The notes under the pieces: generated by a model
The model's input: only the letters and a program-made list of their open reading frames with translations
Told to the model about the DNA's origin: nothing
Database searches by the model: none
Translations under genes and position numbers: made by a program
DNA from: an uncultured Methanobrevibacter sp.
GTDB lineage: Archaea; Methanobacteriota; Methanobacteria; Methanobacteriales; Methanobacteriaceae
NCBI RefSeq assembly: GCF_947166415.1
Contig: NZ_CAMVEE010000001.1
Span: 1-64,000, forward strand
Length of the DNA: 64,000 nt
Direction of reading: 5' to 3'
Shown: in pieces, positions 20,149 through 29,972 of the stretch
Numbering within the stretch: the first letter of the stretch is position 1
Layout: each line of letters opens with the position of its first letter

Positions 20149-20820
20149 TTTTTTTTCAATAAAATCTGATGCCTTCAAAACGTTCTCCCTATATTGGGGA
20201 GCCACATCCTCTAAAAATTCTGCAAATGAAGTGGCTAGCTCATCATCGTTTTCGTTTTCAATGATTTTTTTTCCATCCATTTCCAAAAATGAATTGATCC
20301 AGTTGATTGGAACATTGATTAGCGGATAGATTTCATTGGATTTTTTGCTGAAAGTCAAACCCTCGCCGTTGAATATTTCTGAAAAGATCTGATTTACCTT
20401 CTCATCAAGGATGACCGGATTGACTATCAAGTCATAATCTCCATCATAAACCAATTTCACACCATATTTTCTAGTGTAAGGCTCCATCAACACTTCAACG
20501 ATGAAATTATCCTCAGGCATTAGAATACGTGAATTCGGTTCGATTTCCAAAGCCAGCACCTTTGATGATTTTGAGCAAATCTTTTGAAAAAGCGAACTCC
20601 TTACGACACTGATTTCCGGATACTGATTTTCAAATGTTGCCTGCCTTTTTCTTGAGAATTTTGAAAACCTTAAATTGTTGATATAAATCTTTTGAGGAGT
20701 GTATGAAATAAAACGAGTGTCCACTCCGATTATCTTTAGGAATTTCAAAACATCCTTCTTGGAATCGGAAAATTTCTCTTCTTTTGAGGCCAGGCCTGCA
20801 ATATCAAACATCAAATCCAT
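20131..20820 (-). CDS. Conserved-looking protein of unknown function
   Basis: A 229-residue soluble protein with balanced charge and no signal peptide or membrane segment. It opens [19 protein letters not shown]; the middle has several hydrophobic beta-type stretches ([35 protein letters not shown]), and the end is helical ([16 protein letters not shown]). I do not recognise a domain. The stop overlaps the end of rfcL by 18 bases in antisense. aroE lies 4 nt upstream on the same strand, so the two form an operon. A housekeeping setting suggests a real, retained gene. Confidence 0.75.
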   Translation of the reverse strand: MDLMFDIAGLASKEEKFSDSKKDVLKFLKIIGVDTRFISYTPQKIYINNLRFSKFSRKRQATFENQYPEISVVRSSLFQKICSKSSKVLALEIEPNSRILMPEDNFIVEVLMEPYTRKYGVKLVYDGDYDLIVNPVILDEKVNQIFSEIFNGEGLTFSKKSNEIYPLINVPINWINSFLEMDGKKIIENENDDELATSFAEFLEDVAPQYRENVLKASDFIEKKLEVEK

Positions 20821-20824
20821 ATTA

Positions 20825-21676
20825 TCATTCTATATTCAGTGTTTCCCTAAGGGCTTTTTCCATCACGTCAATTGGGGCTTTTTTGCCTGTCCATATCTCA
20901 AAACTTTCGGCACCCTGATAAAGCAGCATTTTTATTCCATAAACAGGTTTGGCACCTGCCTTAATGGCTTCTTTTATCAGTACTGTTTCATTTGGATTAT
21001 AGACAGCATCAAAGACAACCAAATCTTCATGCATCGCATCTGCTTTGGCGATTGGCTCATCGTCAATGTGGGGGTCCATTCCCAAAGGAGTAGTATCAAC
21101 CAAAATGTCGGCATCTGACAAATGACTGGTGATTTGAGAAATTGAATCTGATTTAACCTCATCTATTAAATCTGATGCTGAAACGTCTCCAGCTAACATT
21201 TGAGCCTTTTCGACATTTCTATTAAGTATTGTTATTGAAGCTGCACCAAATTTTGCAAGGTAAAAGGATATTGCCCTTGAAGCACCTCCCGCTCCTGCAA
21301 CAACAACATTCTTATCTTTGACTTTGGTAACCTCTTCAATGGCTTTGATAGCGCCGATTCCATCAGTGTTATATCCCTTAAGATTTTTAAAGTCTATTGT
21401 ATTTACGGCACCAATTAATCCCGCAACCTCATCCAGCTCATCCAAATGCCTGATTACTTCAATCTTATGAGGAATGGTAACATTAAATCCCTTAATGTTC
21501 AATGATGCGGCACCTTCAATGGCTGATTGCAAATCATTGGGATTGACATCAAAAGCGACATAAGCATAATTTAAACCCAATGCATCAAATGCGGCATTGT
21601 GCATTGGCGGTGAAAAACTGTGTTCCACAGGATGGCCTATTAAGCCAACAATATTTGTACTACCTTTAATATTCAT
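20825..21676 (-). CDS. aroE: Shikimate dehydrogenase
   Basis: NADPH-dependent reduction of 3-dehydroshikimate in the aromatic amino-acid pathway. The 283-residue protein has the substrate region HPVEHSFSPPMHNAAF with catalytic Lys and Asp in NVTIPHKIEV and NTDGIGA, the Rossmann GAGGASRAISF (about residue 125) with NADP loop NRNVEKA, and the C-terminal YQGAESFEIWTG. It has the usual family length. It is divergent from hisS across an 85-bp gap. Confidence 0.96.
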   Translation of the reverse strand: MNIKGSTNIVGLIGHPVEHSFSPPMHNAAFDALGLNYAYVAFDVNPNDLQSAIEGAASLNIKGFNVTIPHKIEVIRHLDELDEVAGLIGAVNTIDFKNLKGYNTDGIGAIKAIEEVTKVKDKNVVVAGAGGASRAISFYLAKFGAASITILNRNVEKAQMLAGDVSASDLIDEVKSDSISQITSHLSDADILVDTTPLGMDPHIDDEPIAKADAMHEDLVVFDAVYNPNETVLIKEAIKAGAKPVYGIKMLLYQGAESFEIWTGKKAPIDVMEKALRETLNIE

Positions 21677-21694
21677 ATAATATTTAATTAATTA

Positions 21695-21715
21695 ACAAAG
21701 ATTATATAACTTTGT
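21695..21715. promoter_or_regulatory. Divergent aroE/hisS promoter region with inverted repeat
   Basis: ACAAAG and CTTTGT arms flank ATTATATAA. The TATA-like core lies about 60 nt before the hisS start and about 25 nt before the aroE start. The symmetric arms could be an operator; no regulator is known. Confidence 0.3.
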
Positions 21716-21761
21716 ATAAACATATTCTAATTATAATAAATTTAATCATAGGAGAGCTAAA

Positions 21762-23057
21762 ATGGAATTTGCAAGACCTAGAGGTACAAGAGATTTCTTA
21801 TTTGACGAAATGAGACAAAGAAAAAAAGCGGAAAGTACCTTAAGAAAAATATTTGAAAGTTATGGTTATCAAGAAATAAAAACTCCATTATTTGAAGAAT
21901 TAAAGCTATTTACTACAAAATCTGGAGAGGAAATTGTAGATCAATTATACAACTTTAAAGATAAATCTGACCGTGAATTGACCTTAAGACCAGAGATTAC
22001 TGCACCCGTTGCAAGATTATACTTGAATGAACTTGAAAAGACAGCAGTAAAGCCAATCAAACTCTATTACTACGGAAGCTGTTTCAGATATGAAAGGCCA
22101 CAAAAAGGAAGATTCAGACAATTCTGGCAATTCGGATGCGAATTAATCGGTGCCAAAACTCCTCAAGGGGAAGCTGAAGTCATTGCACTATGTACAGATT
22201 CAATCAATGCATTGGGAATCACAACCGCTGATGTCAACATCAACCACTTGGGAATAATCAGAGGACTGTTCAGTCACTTCAACATTTCAGATGAAACCCA
22301 AAGGGAGATTATGGTTGTCATTGACAAGGGAGACAAGGATTTGCTCATCGAATCCTTAAGCGGAGACAACCCTGTTATTGACAATGATGAACTGAACCAA
22401 ATTCTTTTAAAATTGATTGACTTAGTAGGAGACAAATCAATCTTAAATGATGTCGAAGAGTTAATTGCACCATATGACGAATCAAAAGCTGCTTTAGAAG
22501 AGCTGAAAGAATTGATTGACCTTCTGGAAGATTTCGATGTTGAAAACTATACCTTGAACCTGGGTGTTGCAAGAGGACTTGACTACTATACAGGAATCGT
22601 ATTTGAAATTTATGTACCTGAACTCGGCGCTCAAAAGCAAATCTGCGGTGGAGGGTCCTACAGCCTCGTTAAAGTGTTCGGTGGTCAAGAAGTTGAATCA
22701 ACCGGTTTTGCACTTGGATTCGACAGGCTGATGAATGCAATCGAAGAATTGACTGAAGTGGAAGAGCTCGGTTCCCACTTGGACATTTATGTTATTCCTA
22801 TTACTGAAGATGTAAGAAGTGAAGCTTACAAAATTACACAGCTTTTAAGAAGAAACGGAATCAAAGCCGATGTTGATTTGAACAATAAAAAGTTCAGGAA
22901 ACTGATGAATTACGCTGATAAAATCAAAGTGGAAAAAATAGCCCTTATGGGCCCTAAGGAGTTGGAAGATGGAAAAATCACCATTAAGGATATGGTCAGC
23001 GGCAATCAGGAATTAATTGATATTGAAAATATCGTAGAGTATGTTAAAGGGGAATGA
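21762..23057 (+). CDS. hisS: Histidyl-tRNA synthetase
   Basis: Class II synthetase, 431 residues. Opening [11 protein letters not shown], motif 2 in [20 protein letters not shown] (about residue 108), histidine-specific [16 protein letters not shown] (about 268) and motif 3 [10 protein letters not shown], then a C-terminal anticodon-binding domain ([18 protein letters not shown]). GGAGAGCTAAA precedes the ATG. It leads a tight four-gene operon with hisI, the PINA-like ATPase and a TIM-barrel protein. Confidence 0.97.
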   Translation: MEFARPRGTRDFLFDEMRQRKKAESTLRKIFESYGYQEIKTPLFEELKLFTTKSGEEIVDQLYNFKDKSDRELTLRPEITAPVARLYLNELEKTAVKPIKLYYYGSCFRYERPQKGRFRQFWQFGCELIGAKTPQGEAEVIALCTDSINALGITTADVNINHLGIIRGLFSHFNISDETQREIMVVIDKGDKDLLIESLSGDNPVIDNDELNQILLKLIDLVGDKSILNDVEELIAPYDESKAALEELKELIDLLEDFDVENYTLNLGVARGLDYYTGIVFEIYVPELGAQKQICGGGSYSLVKVFGGQEVESTGFALGFDRLMNAIEELTEVEELGSHLDIYVIPITEDVRSEAYKITQLLRRNGIKADVDLNNKKFRKLMNYADKIKVEKIALMGPKELEDGKITIKDMVSGNQELIDIENIVEYVKGE

Positions 23058-23059
23058 AT

Positions 23060-23464
23060 ATGGAAATTAACTTCAGACATGAAATCAATGGCCAAAAGGT
23101 TATTACAGCAGTTGCTCAGGATGCGGATACCAATCAAATATTGATGTTGGCAAATATGAACAAGGAAGCTCTCCAAAAAACAATTGAAACCGGTAAAGCG
23201 CATTATTGGAGCACATCAAGGAATAAGATTTGGCTGAAAGGAGAAAGTTCAGGCCATTTCCAAGAAGTTAAGGAAATTCTCGTTGACTGCGATATGGATG
23301 CAATCGTTTTAAAAATTAAACAACAGGGAGCCGCATGCCATGAGGGCTACCTTTCATGCTTTTTCAGAAAATTAAACACAGAAAATGTGGATATTGAAGA
23401 TTTGAAAGATGAAGATTTGGAAATTATCCTAGAAAGACTTGTAAACCCAGAAGATGTGTATTAA
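23060..23464 (+). CDS. hisI: Phosphoribosyl-AMP cyclohydrolase
   Basis: Third step of histidine synthesis, opening the adenine ring of PR-AMP. The 134-residue protein carries metal-binding DCDMDA and [14 protein letters not shown], plus the substrate strip [20 protein letters not shown] chose the ATG at 23060 because AAAGGGGA sits about 6 nt upstream; the ATG at 23054 would be too close to that site. It is separate from HisE, as is usual in archaea. The next gene starts one base after the stop. Confidence 0.95.
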   Translation: MEINFRHEINGQKVITAVAQDADTNQILMLANMNKEALQKTIETGKAHYWSTSRNKIWLKGESSGHFQEVKEILVDCDMDAIVLKIKQQGAACHEGYLSCFFRKLNTENVDIEDLKDEDLEIILERLVNPEDVY

Positions 23465-23465
23465 A

Positions 23466-25307
23466 ATGAAACGTATAATTCCCGACACAAGCGCTGTTAT
23501 AATAGGTGCGATTTCAGACATTATTGAAAAGGAAGACTTGGATTATCCTGAAATAATAGTGCCAGAGGCAGTAGTTTGTGAACTTGAACATCAAGCCAAT
23601 GCCAATAGATCTGAAGGACATAAAGGATTGAAAGAACTTCAGAAATTACAGAAACTGCAATATGAAGGAGAATTGGCAGTTAGCTTTAAAGGAAGACGCC
23701 CAACCAACTATGATATCAAATATGCAAAAAGTGGCGAAATAGATGGCATTATCAGGGATTTGGCTAGAAGTGAAATGGGAACATTGCTTACAAACGACAA
23801 GGTTCAGGCCGAAACCGCCAAGGCACAAGGAATTCCTGTCTATTATTATGAGCAAAGATATGTCGAAAAGGCACTCTCAATTGAAAGGTTCTTTGATGAA
23901 AATACAATGTCTCTGCATTTGAAGGAAAACGTGTGCCCCATGGCTAAAAAAGGAACTCCTGGACACATTGATTTTGTAAAACTTGAAAATAAGCCTTATA
24001 CTTACGCTCAGCTTCATGAAATCGTTGATGAAATCCTTGACAAGGCCCATAGCGATTCAAAGACATATCTGGAATCTGCCAAAGAAGGGTCATTCGTTGT
24101 TCAGTCAAGGGAATACAGGATTTCAATAGCTTATCCTCCATTTTCAGAAGGTCTTGAAATAACTATCGTAAGGCCTGTTGCAAACATTAGTTTGGATGAA
24201 TATCACCTATCAGATAAGCTTTTAAACAGAATCAGAACCAATGCAGAAGGAATCCTGATTTCAGGGTCACCAGGTGCTGGAAAAAGTACATTTGTACAGG
24301 CCATAGCAAAATACTACTCATCAAAATTAAACAAGATTGTAAAGACAATGGAATCTCCAAGAGATTTGCAATTGCCTGATGAAATCACACAATACAGTCC
24401 ATTGGAAGGGAGTATGGAAAATACCGCCGATGTGCTGTTGCTTGTAAGGCCAGATTATACAATCTATGACGAACTCAGAAAAAATACAGACTTCAGCATA
24501 TTTGCAGACATGAGGCTTGCAGGCGTTGGAATGATTGGGGTTGTGCATGCAACAAGACCAATTGATGCAATCCAGAGAATAGCTTCAAGAGTGGAGCTTG
24601 GAGTAATCCCTTCAATTGTCGATACAAGCATTTACATCGAAGATGGAAAGGTTACAAGTGTATACGAAACAAAAATGACCGTTAAAGTTCCAACAGGCAT
24701 GAAGGAAGCGGACCTTGCAAGACCGGTCATTGAAGTTCGTGATTTTGAAACCGGCGAGCTGAAAAATGAAATCTACACCTACGGTGAACAGACAATAGTA
24801 ATGGATATGGATTTGGTGAACGGAACCAATTCCGATTCCAGCTACAAATCATCAGTTGACAAGATTGCAGAAGCAGAAATCTTAAGAAAAATCAAAAAAA
24901 TTCTTCCTAAAAAGGCCAAGGTTGATGTTGAAGTGATTTCACCTGAAAGGGCAAACATATACCTTCCAGAAGAATATGTGCCAAAAATCATTGGAAAAAA
25001 CGGCAAAAGAATAGCTGAAATTGAAGAAAAAGTAGGAATAAGTCTTGGAGTGGAAATAATAGAACAAAAACCAGTCGATAGAACTCCATTTGAAATTGAT
25101 ATAATCCACACCAATAAACAGCTTATTTTAGACCTTGGAAGAGATAACGGAAGACAAAACTTTGACGTTTATATAAGCGGCGAGTATTTGCTTACCGCAA
25201 CCACATCCAAAAAAGGAGAAATAAAAATTAAAAAAGGAATTGAACTGTCCGATCTCATACTGGAAGCCATTGAGATGGGATTGGAAATTACCGCAATAAG
25301 AAAGTGA
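23466..25307 (+). CDS. PINA-like ATPase: PIN domain, RecA-type ATPase, KH domain
   Basis: A 613-residue protein in three parts. The PIN nuclease fold comes first: acidic residues in IIPDTSAVI, VVCELEHQ, SGEIDGIIRDL and LLTNDKV. The PilT/VirB11-type ATPase follows, with Walker A ISGSPGAGKST (about residue 265). The third part is a KH RNA/DNA-binding domain, VPKIIGKNGKRIAEIEEKVG (about 505). This order is that of archaeal PINA, a hexameric ATPase reported to act on Holliday junctions with Hjm/Hel308 in Sulfolobus. It lies next to hef and near rfc, which fits repair. The ATG at 23466 is preferred since the PIN domain begins right there; 23454 is the alternative. Confidence 0.9.
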   Translation: MKRIIPDTSAVIIGAISDIIEKEDLDYPEIIVPEAVVCELEHQANANRSEGHKGLKELQKLQKLQYEGELAVSFKGRRPTNYDIKYAKSGEIDGIIRDLARSEMGTLLTNDKVQAETAKAQGIPVYYYEQRYVEKALSIERFFDENTMSLHLKENVCPMAKKGTPGHIDFVKLENKPYTYAQLHEIVDEILDKAHSDSKTYLESAKEGSFVVQSREYRISIAYPPFSEGLEITIVRPVANISLDEYHLSDKLLNRIRTNAEGILISGSPGAGKSTFVQAIAKYYSSKLNKIVKTMESPRDLQLPDEITQYSPLEGSMENTADVLLLVRPDYTIYDELRKNTDFSIFADMRLAGVGMIGVVHATRPIDAIQRIASRVELGVIPSIVDTSIYIEDGKVTSVYETKMTVKVPTGMKEADLARPVIEVRDFETGELKNEIYTYGEQTIVMDMDLVNGTNSDSSYKSSVDKIAEAEILRKIKKILPKKAKVDVEVISPERANIYLPEEYVPKIIGKNGKRIAEIEEKVGISLGVEIIEQKPVDRTPFEIDIIHTNKQLILDLGRDNGRQNFDVYISGEYLLTATTSKKGEIKIKKGIELSDLILEAIEMGLEITAIRK

Positions 25308-25311
25308 TTAT

Positions 25312-26058
25312 ATGAAAATTGGCGCATCCACACTAGCAGGATTACATGACACATTAGAAAACTGTTTGGAATTTATTGAAGGCCTTGGAATTGAATATGC
25401 TGAACTTGTTCATCAGTTTCCAAGCGAATTTATAGAAATAGAACTTTTGGAAAGTTTCAATTTGAAATATTCCATCCATTCACCGTTCATGGACGTGAAC
25501 ATTGCATCCCTACAGGAAAGAAGCAGGCTTAATTCAATAGAGCAAATCAAATCCTCAATTGACCTTGCAAGTGAAATCGATGCTGAAACCGTTGTTGTCC
25601 ATCCCGGATTCATGCCGTTTTTGGCAAGACCCTTTGAAGATAAGGTATATGAAACCGCAAACAAATCAATTCTGGAACTGGGAAATTATGCAAAAGATTT
25701 AGGCGTCAATGCTGCCATCGAAAATATGCCGACCTTTGAAGGCATGATTTACAAAGATTTGAAAAAATTAGACCAATTCCTCACAGAAAATGAAATGTCA
25801 ATGACCCTGGACATCGGCCATGCAAATCATGTCGGATATTCCGCAGATGAAATGTATTTTGATTCAATTAAACACATACATGCGCATGATAATTTTGGTG
25901 ATGATGACTCACACCTTGCTTTAGGTGAAGGCTCTATTGATTTAAAACATATCATCAAAAAATTCGAGTCAAAAAATTATGATGGCATCTACATCATTGA
26001 AGTAAATGACAATGATTCTATCAAAAAAAGTTTTGAATATATGAAGGAAAACTTCTAG
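25312..26058 (+). CDS. Sugar-phosphate isomerase/epimerase-like TIM barrel
   Basis: 248 residues of the xylose-isomerase-like/AP endonuclease 2 fold. Metal-ligand type motifs appear in order: YSIHSPF, VVVHPGF, AAIENMP, LDIGHAN, HAHDNFGDDDSH and IIEVND. Members range from sugar isomerases to endonuclease IV. The short length and lack of the EndoIV signatures favour the isomerase/epimerase side, but a DNA-repair role cannot be ruled out given PINA and Hef next door. The gene starts 4 nt after the PINA stop, and its last four bases overlap the end of hef. Confidence 0.82.
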   Translation: MKIGASTLAGLHDTLENCLEFIEGLGIEYAELVHQFPSEFIEIELLESFNLKYSIHSPFMDVNIASLQERSRLNSIEQIKSSIDLASEIDAETVVVHPGFMPFLARPFEDKVYETANKSILELGNYAKDLGVNAAIENMPTFEGMIYKDLKKLDQFLTENEMSMTLDIGHANHVGYSADEMYFDSIKHIHAHDNFGDDDSHLALGEGSIDLKHIIKKFESKNYDGIYIIEVNDNDSIKKSFEYMKENF

Positions 26059-28376
26059 AGAAGTCTTTTCTCCTTAATTTCTTTTTGGAAATATAGGTAT
26101 TTGGAATCTATTACTTTCCTAATGTTTTCTGCTGTTTTTTTACCTATCCCCTCTACTTCCTGAAGCTCTTTTTCAGATGCATTTATGATGTTGCCGACTG
26201 TTCCGAAATGCTCCAATAAATTTTTTGCATTTACCGGACCTATATTCGGCAAAGATTCTACGATAAACAGTTGCTGTTCAAGCAAGCTAACTGGTTTTTT
26301 ATCGGTTCTAACCTGAACTGGAGTTCTTTCACCATTTTGTTCTCTAACAGCAATTCTTTTTATCATTGCAGCAGTATCCTGTGCATTCCTAGTAGGAATA
26401 ATGCTTATTCCAAAATCAATTGCTATTGAAGCGATAGATCCTCTGATTGCATTTGCATTAACCATTCCCGCGTATAGGTCATCGCCTTCAAGAATAAGCA
26501 GCGGCTTTTTAAATTCCTCTGATAATTCACGAGCCTGTTTAAACAGTCTTTTATCTATTATTGAATCAACGAAATCCTTGGCTGTTTTTCTCTCAATGGC
26601 AACTTCATCACTGACCTGATAATCTGCAACCGCCATTGGCTGAACTTTAACATCAATTTCCATTTCGGTCAGATGCCTGATTACCTTAGAGTTGCCTTCG
26701 CGGGAATCAGCATAAACAACCGGGAAATCGTTTTCCTTTTTAGGTCTTTCTATGATTTTAACTTTCTTCTGATTTTCCATTCTCTGAACTGCTGAAATGT
26801 TTAGCTCCTCCAAGACTTCAGGGTCAATCAACTGGTTTTTCATTCTGTTTTCCTTATTGATGCTTGACCAATAGTAACCTTCATCACGGGTTCCATTAGT
26901 TATCAGAACCTTTACGCGACCGGTTCTTTTACGGCCTGTCCTACCCCTTCTCTGAATCATCCTTACTTCAGAAGGAACAGGCTCATACAGGATAACCAAA
27001 TCCACTGCTGGAATGTCAATGCCCTCTTCCGCAACGCTTGTGGATAAAAGCACATCATATTCACCCATCCTAAACGATTTGATAATTGCCTTCTGTTCTT
27101 TTTGAGTCAAACCCTTTTCACCATCTTTAGTTGCCTGTCCAAAGAACTTGACAGATTTGATTCCTTCCTTTTCAAGCTTTTGATGAATCATTTCAAGGGT
27201 ATCACGGTACTGTGTGAAAACAATAATCTTGGATGAACTTTCATCTTCCCTGTCTGCAAATCTTGTTGATTGGAGCTTGGTCTGACCGTCTCCGGAACCA
27301 AGTTCCTTCTTAAGGATTTTAGTGAGTTCCCTTAATTTAGGATGTTCCCATCCATGCTTTTCAGCGTCTTTTGCAAGCTTTACAGCACGGGAAAAATTGT
27401 CATCCCACATCAAAGACTTGGCAGCCTTGGTCTGTTTTTTACGTAACCTGGCAACATATCTATTGAATGTGGAAACGCCTTGGGTTTCAATCAGTTCCTG
27501 TGCATGCTGAACATTAATGACAGCACTCAATATGGAAATCGCTTGGAACAGGTCCTTATCCGGATTGGCGGACCTTGCAATTTCACCTTGGATTCTTGAC
27601 CTTGCCTTCAATATATCTACCTTATTGACTGCAACGGTTTTGATAACTCCCATATTTTTTAGGGCTTTCAATCTTACTTTAAGTGCTTTATCAACATATC
27701 CCTTAATTTTTTCAAGCTCTTCACTCATTTTAATCCGAACCCAATCGATTTCAACAGGATTAAAATAAGGCTTTACATCGGCATCGTCTTCAGTTTTGAC
27801 AACGATGTTTTGGATATATAAATTTTCACAAACTTCCTTGATTTTGAATTTGTCTGAACCCGGAGATGCAGTCAAACCCAATATTAGATTAAATTTGGAT
27901 TCCTGAACATATCTGGATGCCAGATATACATAAGAATAAGATCCAACACCATGATGGCATTCATCAAAAACAATTAAAGACACGTTGCTTAAATCGTAAC
28001 GGCCATTTAACAAGTCTGATTCTACTGTTTGCGGTGTTGCACAAACAATTCTTGATTCCTCCCACCTTTTGACACGCTCATCAGTTTTGACTGCGCCGGT
28101 AATGGATGTGCATGGAAGGTTTATGAATTCCTTAAAGCTAGATTCATGCTGGATTGCCAATGGTTTGCTCGGAGCTAAAACAAGTACTTTAGAGTTTTTA
28201 ACTTTATATAATCTGTCGGCAGCTACCAATATGGCTACGATTGTCTTACCTAATGCAGTAGGTGCGACAACCATCGTATTTCCTTTCTTTAAAACATCCC
28301 CTGCCAGAACTTGTTGATAAAGTCTGGATTCAATTGCATCTTTTTTAAGCAACGGATGATTTACATAACTAGCCAT
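26055..28376 (-). CDS. hef: Hef: SF2 helicase fused to XPF/ERCC4 nuclease
   Basis: Acts on stalled forks and branched DNA; an archaeal relative of FANCM and XPF. The start is the ATG at 28376 (MASYVNHPLL); the track uses a TTG two codons earlier. 773 residues: Walker A APTALGKT (about 40), DECH box VFDECHHG, helicase motif VI QRRGRTGRK, the nuclease core ADSREGNSKV with IERKTAKDFVDS (ERKxxxD motif, about 600), then tandem helix-hairpin-helix motifs LPNIGPVNAKNLLEHF and VEGIGKKTAENIR. The helicase and nuclease halves are fused, as in Euryarchaeota, and both look intact. Confidence 0.96.
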   Translation of the reverse strand: MASYVNHPLLKKDAIESRLYQQVLAGDVLKKGNTMVVAPTALGKTIVAILVAADRLYKVKNSKVLVLAPSKPLAIQHESSFKEFINLPCTSITGAVKTDERVKRWEESRIVCATPQTVESDLLNGRYDLSNVSLIVFDECHHGVGSYSYVYLASRYVQESKFNLILGLTASPGSDKFKIKEVCENLYIQNIVVKTEDDADVKPYFNPVEIDWVRIKMSEELEKIKGYVDKALKVRLKALKNMGVIKTVAVNKVDILKARSRIQGEIARSANPDKDLFQAISILSAVINVQHAQELIETQGVSTFNRYVARLRKKQTKAAKSLMWDDNFSRAVKLAKDAEKHGWEHPKLRELTKILKKELGSGDGQTKLQSTRFADREDESSSKIIVFTQYRDTLEMIHQKLEKEGIKSVKFFGQATKDGEKGLTQKEQKAIIKSFRMGEYDVLLSTSVAEEGIDIPAVDLVILYEPVPSEVRMIQRRGRTGRKRTGRVKVLITNGTRDEGYYWSSINKENRMKNQLIDPEVLEELNISAVQRMENQKKVKIIERPKKENDFPVVYADSREGNSKVIRHLTEMEIDVKVQPMAVADYQVSDEVAIERKTAKDFVDSIIDKRLFKQARELSEEFKKPLLILEGDDLYAGMVNANAIRGSIASIAIDFGISIIPTRNAQDTAAMIKRIAVREQNGERTPVQVRTDKKPVSLLEQQLFIVESLPNIGPVNAKNLLEHFGTVGNIINASEKELQEVEGIGKKTAENIRKVIDSKYLYFQKEIKEKRLL

Positions 28377-28448
28377 AATCAAAATTTTGTTTTTATGTAT
28401 TAATAAATGTTTGACGAGAGCGTATGAAAAGTAATGCCATCATATAAA

Positions 28449-29972
28449 TTATAAATCGTGGATAATATCCTTAAATTTAGTAGCGGCCTCGCCAATAGCT
28501 ACAATCATTTCACAATCCAAGTTCAAAGCCTTTTTAATTCCCTCTTTTACTTCTTCCTCAGATGCTCCCAATGTGGAAGTCTTTTCAAAGTTGCCCACAT
28601 AATTGAAGAATATCCTATCATTCAATTTTGGATTATCCCTCAGCTTTTCTGTGGCTATTTTCTGTGAAGCTGTTGATGCGGGAACAACGAATTTGGAAAA
28701 TTTAAGTACACTGTTGAAAATTCCCAAATCCCCAACATAACCTGATTCAGAGGAAACGGTTATCACTGTTGTAAAGTCTCCAAATAGCTTTTGGAATTCT
28801 TTTAGAACAGTTTGAACACCGGCGGGATTATGTGCATAGTCTACAAAAATAGTTTTTCCGTTTATTGTATCAACCTGTTCCATTCTTCCCCCAACACCAG
28901 TGAAAGTGGCAATGGACTTTAAAATCTTGTCATACGGCAAATTCAGGAATTCATGAGCTGCAATTATGACGCCTGTGACATTGTAAACATTATGAATTCC
29001 ATCAATTCCCATTTTAACGGATATTTTTCCATCAGGAGTAAACAAATCAAATGTCCTGTTTTTCAAATCAACATTCGCTGCGACATAATCTACTTGTGGA
29101 GTGGTGATTCCGCATTTACAGAAGTAGTATCCGCATCCGGAAATGATTTCCTTAACTGTAATCTCATTTCCGCAAACGCATTCCTTAATTCCTATTGAAT
29201 CAGGTGTTTCGTCAACACCAAAAGTAATCACTTCCCCCTCATACTTTAAATCCCTCAAAAGCCCTATGATTGTAGGGTCATGGGCATTGACGATTAATTT
29301 TTTACCGTCTAATCCCTTTATGAATTCTGATTTGACCTTAGCGTAATCCATAAAGCTTCCCAAATCATTGAGGTGATCAGGGGTGATGTTTGTGATTAGG
29401 CCTGCAGACATTCCAGTATTTTCAACAATTCTTCCGATAGTCCCCGGAACTCCGAAGGTACCTACCTCTAAAATTCCAACGTCCCCATTCAGTCTTGACT
29501 GCAAAATAGGAATGAATTCGGCATTCCCCTGCATCCCTTCCAGATTATGCTCACATGGATTGATTCCATTGTCCTTGGCTACTTTCTTGAGCAGGGTTGT
29601 TGTTGTGGTCTTGCCGTTTGTACCAGTTATTCCAAATACAGGCTTATCAGCCTTGAAAATATCAATTACATCATTCAATTCCAAAATAGGCTTGTTGATT
29701 CTTTTATACATTTCTGAATCCTTTGATAAACTGGCAGGAGGTATAATATAATCTGACCTATTGAAAAATGCGTCTGGTGTTCTTCCATAGAAAACATCAA
29801 TGTCATAGTCTTCCAAAGCGTTTGCAAATCTACAGTCGCGTTTTTGTGATATGTCGGTCCCTATAACATTAAATCCTCTATATTTAAGTAATCTGGCTAT
29901 CAAATTACCATTAGCTCCGCAAACACCAATTACACCAAATGTGGTGTCTTTTTTAAAGTCAGATTCATTCAT
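28449..29972 (-). CDS. Mur ligase family protein with cysteine ribbon (pseudomurein ligase candidate)
   Basis: 507 residues. An N-terminal nucleotide-binding-like domain (GVIGVCGANGNLIARLL) is followed by the Mur ATP loop GITGTNGKTTTTTLL (about residue 115), the central domain with ITPDHLNDLGSF, and a C-terminal domain with DYAHNPAGVQTVL as in MurE/MurT. Inserted in the middle is ECVCGNE...CGYYFCKCG, a probable zinc ribbon like the one in MurT. In Methanobacteriales such ligases are thought to build the pseudomurein peptide. The 8-bp overlap with the second Mur ligase shows one operon. Which amino acid it adds cannot be told from sequence. Confidence 0.88.
   Translation of the reverse strand: MNESDFKKDTTFGVIGVCGANGNLIARLLKYRGFNVIGTDISQKRDCRFANALEDYDIDVFYGRTPDAFFNRSDYIIPPASLSKDSEMYKRINKPILELNDVIDIFKADKPVFGITGTNGKTTTTTLLKKVAKDNGINPCEHNLEGMQGNAEFIPILQSRLNGDVGILEVGTFGVPGTIGRIVENTGMSAGLITNITPDHLNDLGSFMDYAKVKSEFIKGLDGKKLIVNAHDPTIIGLLRDLKYEGEVITFGVDETPDSIGIKECVCGNEITVKEIISGCGYYFCKCGITTPQVDYVAANVDLKNRTFDLFTPDGKISVKMGIDGIHNVYNVTGVIIAAHEFLNLPYDKILKSIATFTGVGGRMEQVDTINGKTIFVDYAHNPAGVQTVLKEFQKLFGDFTTVITVSSESGYVGDLGIFNSVLKFSKFVVPASTASQKIATEKLRDNPKLNDRIFFNYVGNFEKTSTLGASEEEVKEGIKKALNLDCEMIVAIGEAATKFKDIIHDL

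Noticed and set aside
20699-21118. Plus-strand 139-aa ORF across the aroE/unknown gene boundary
   Set aside because: Antisense to two well supported genes and composition typical of a shadow frame.
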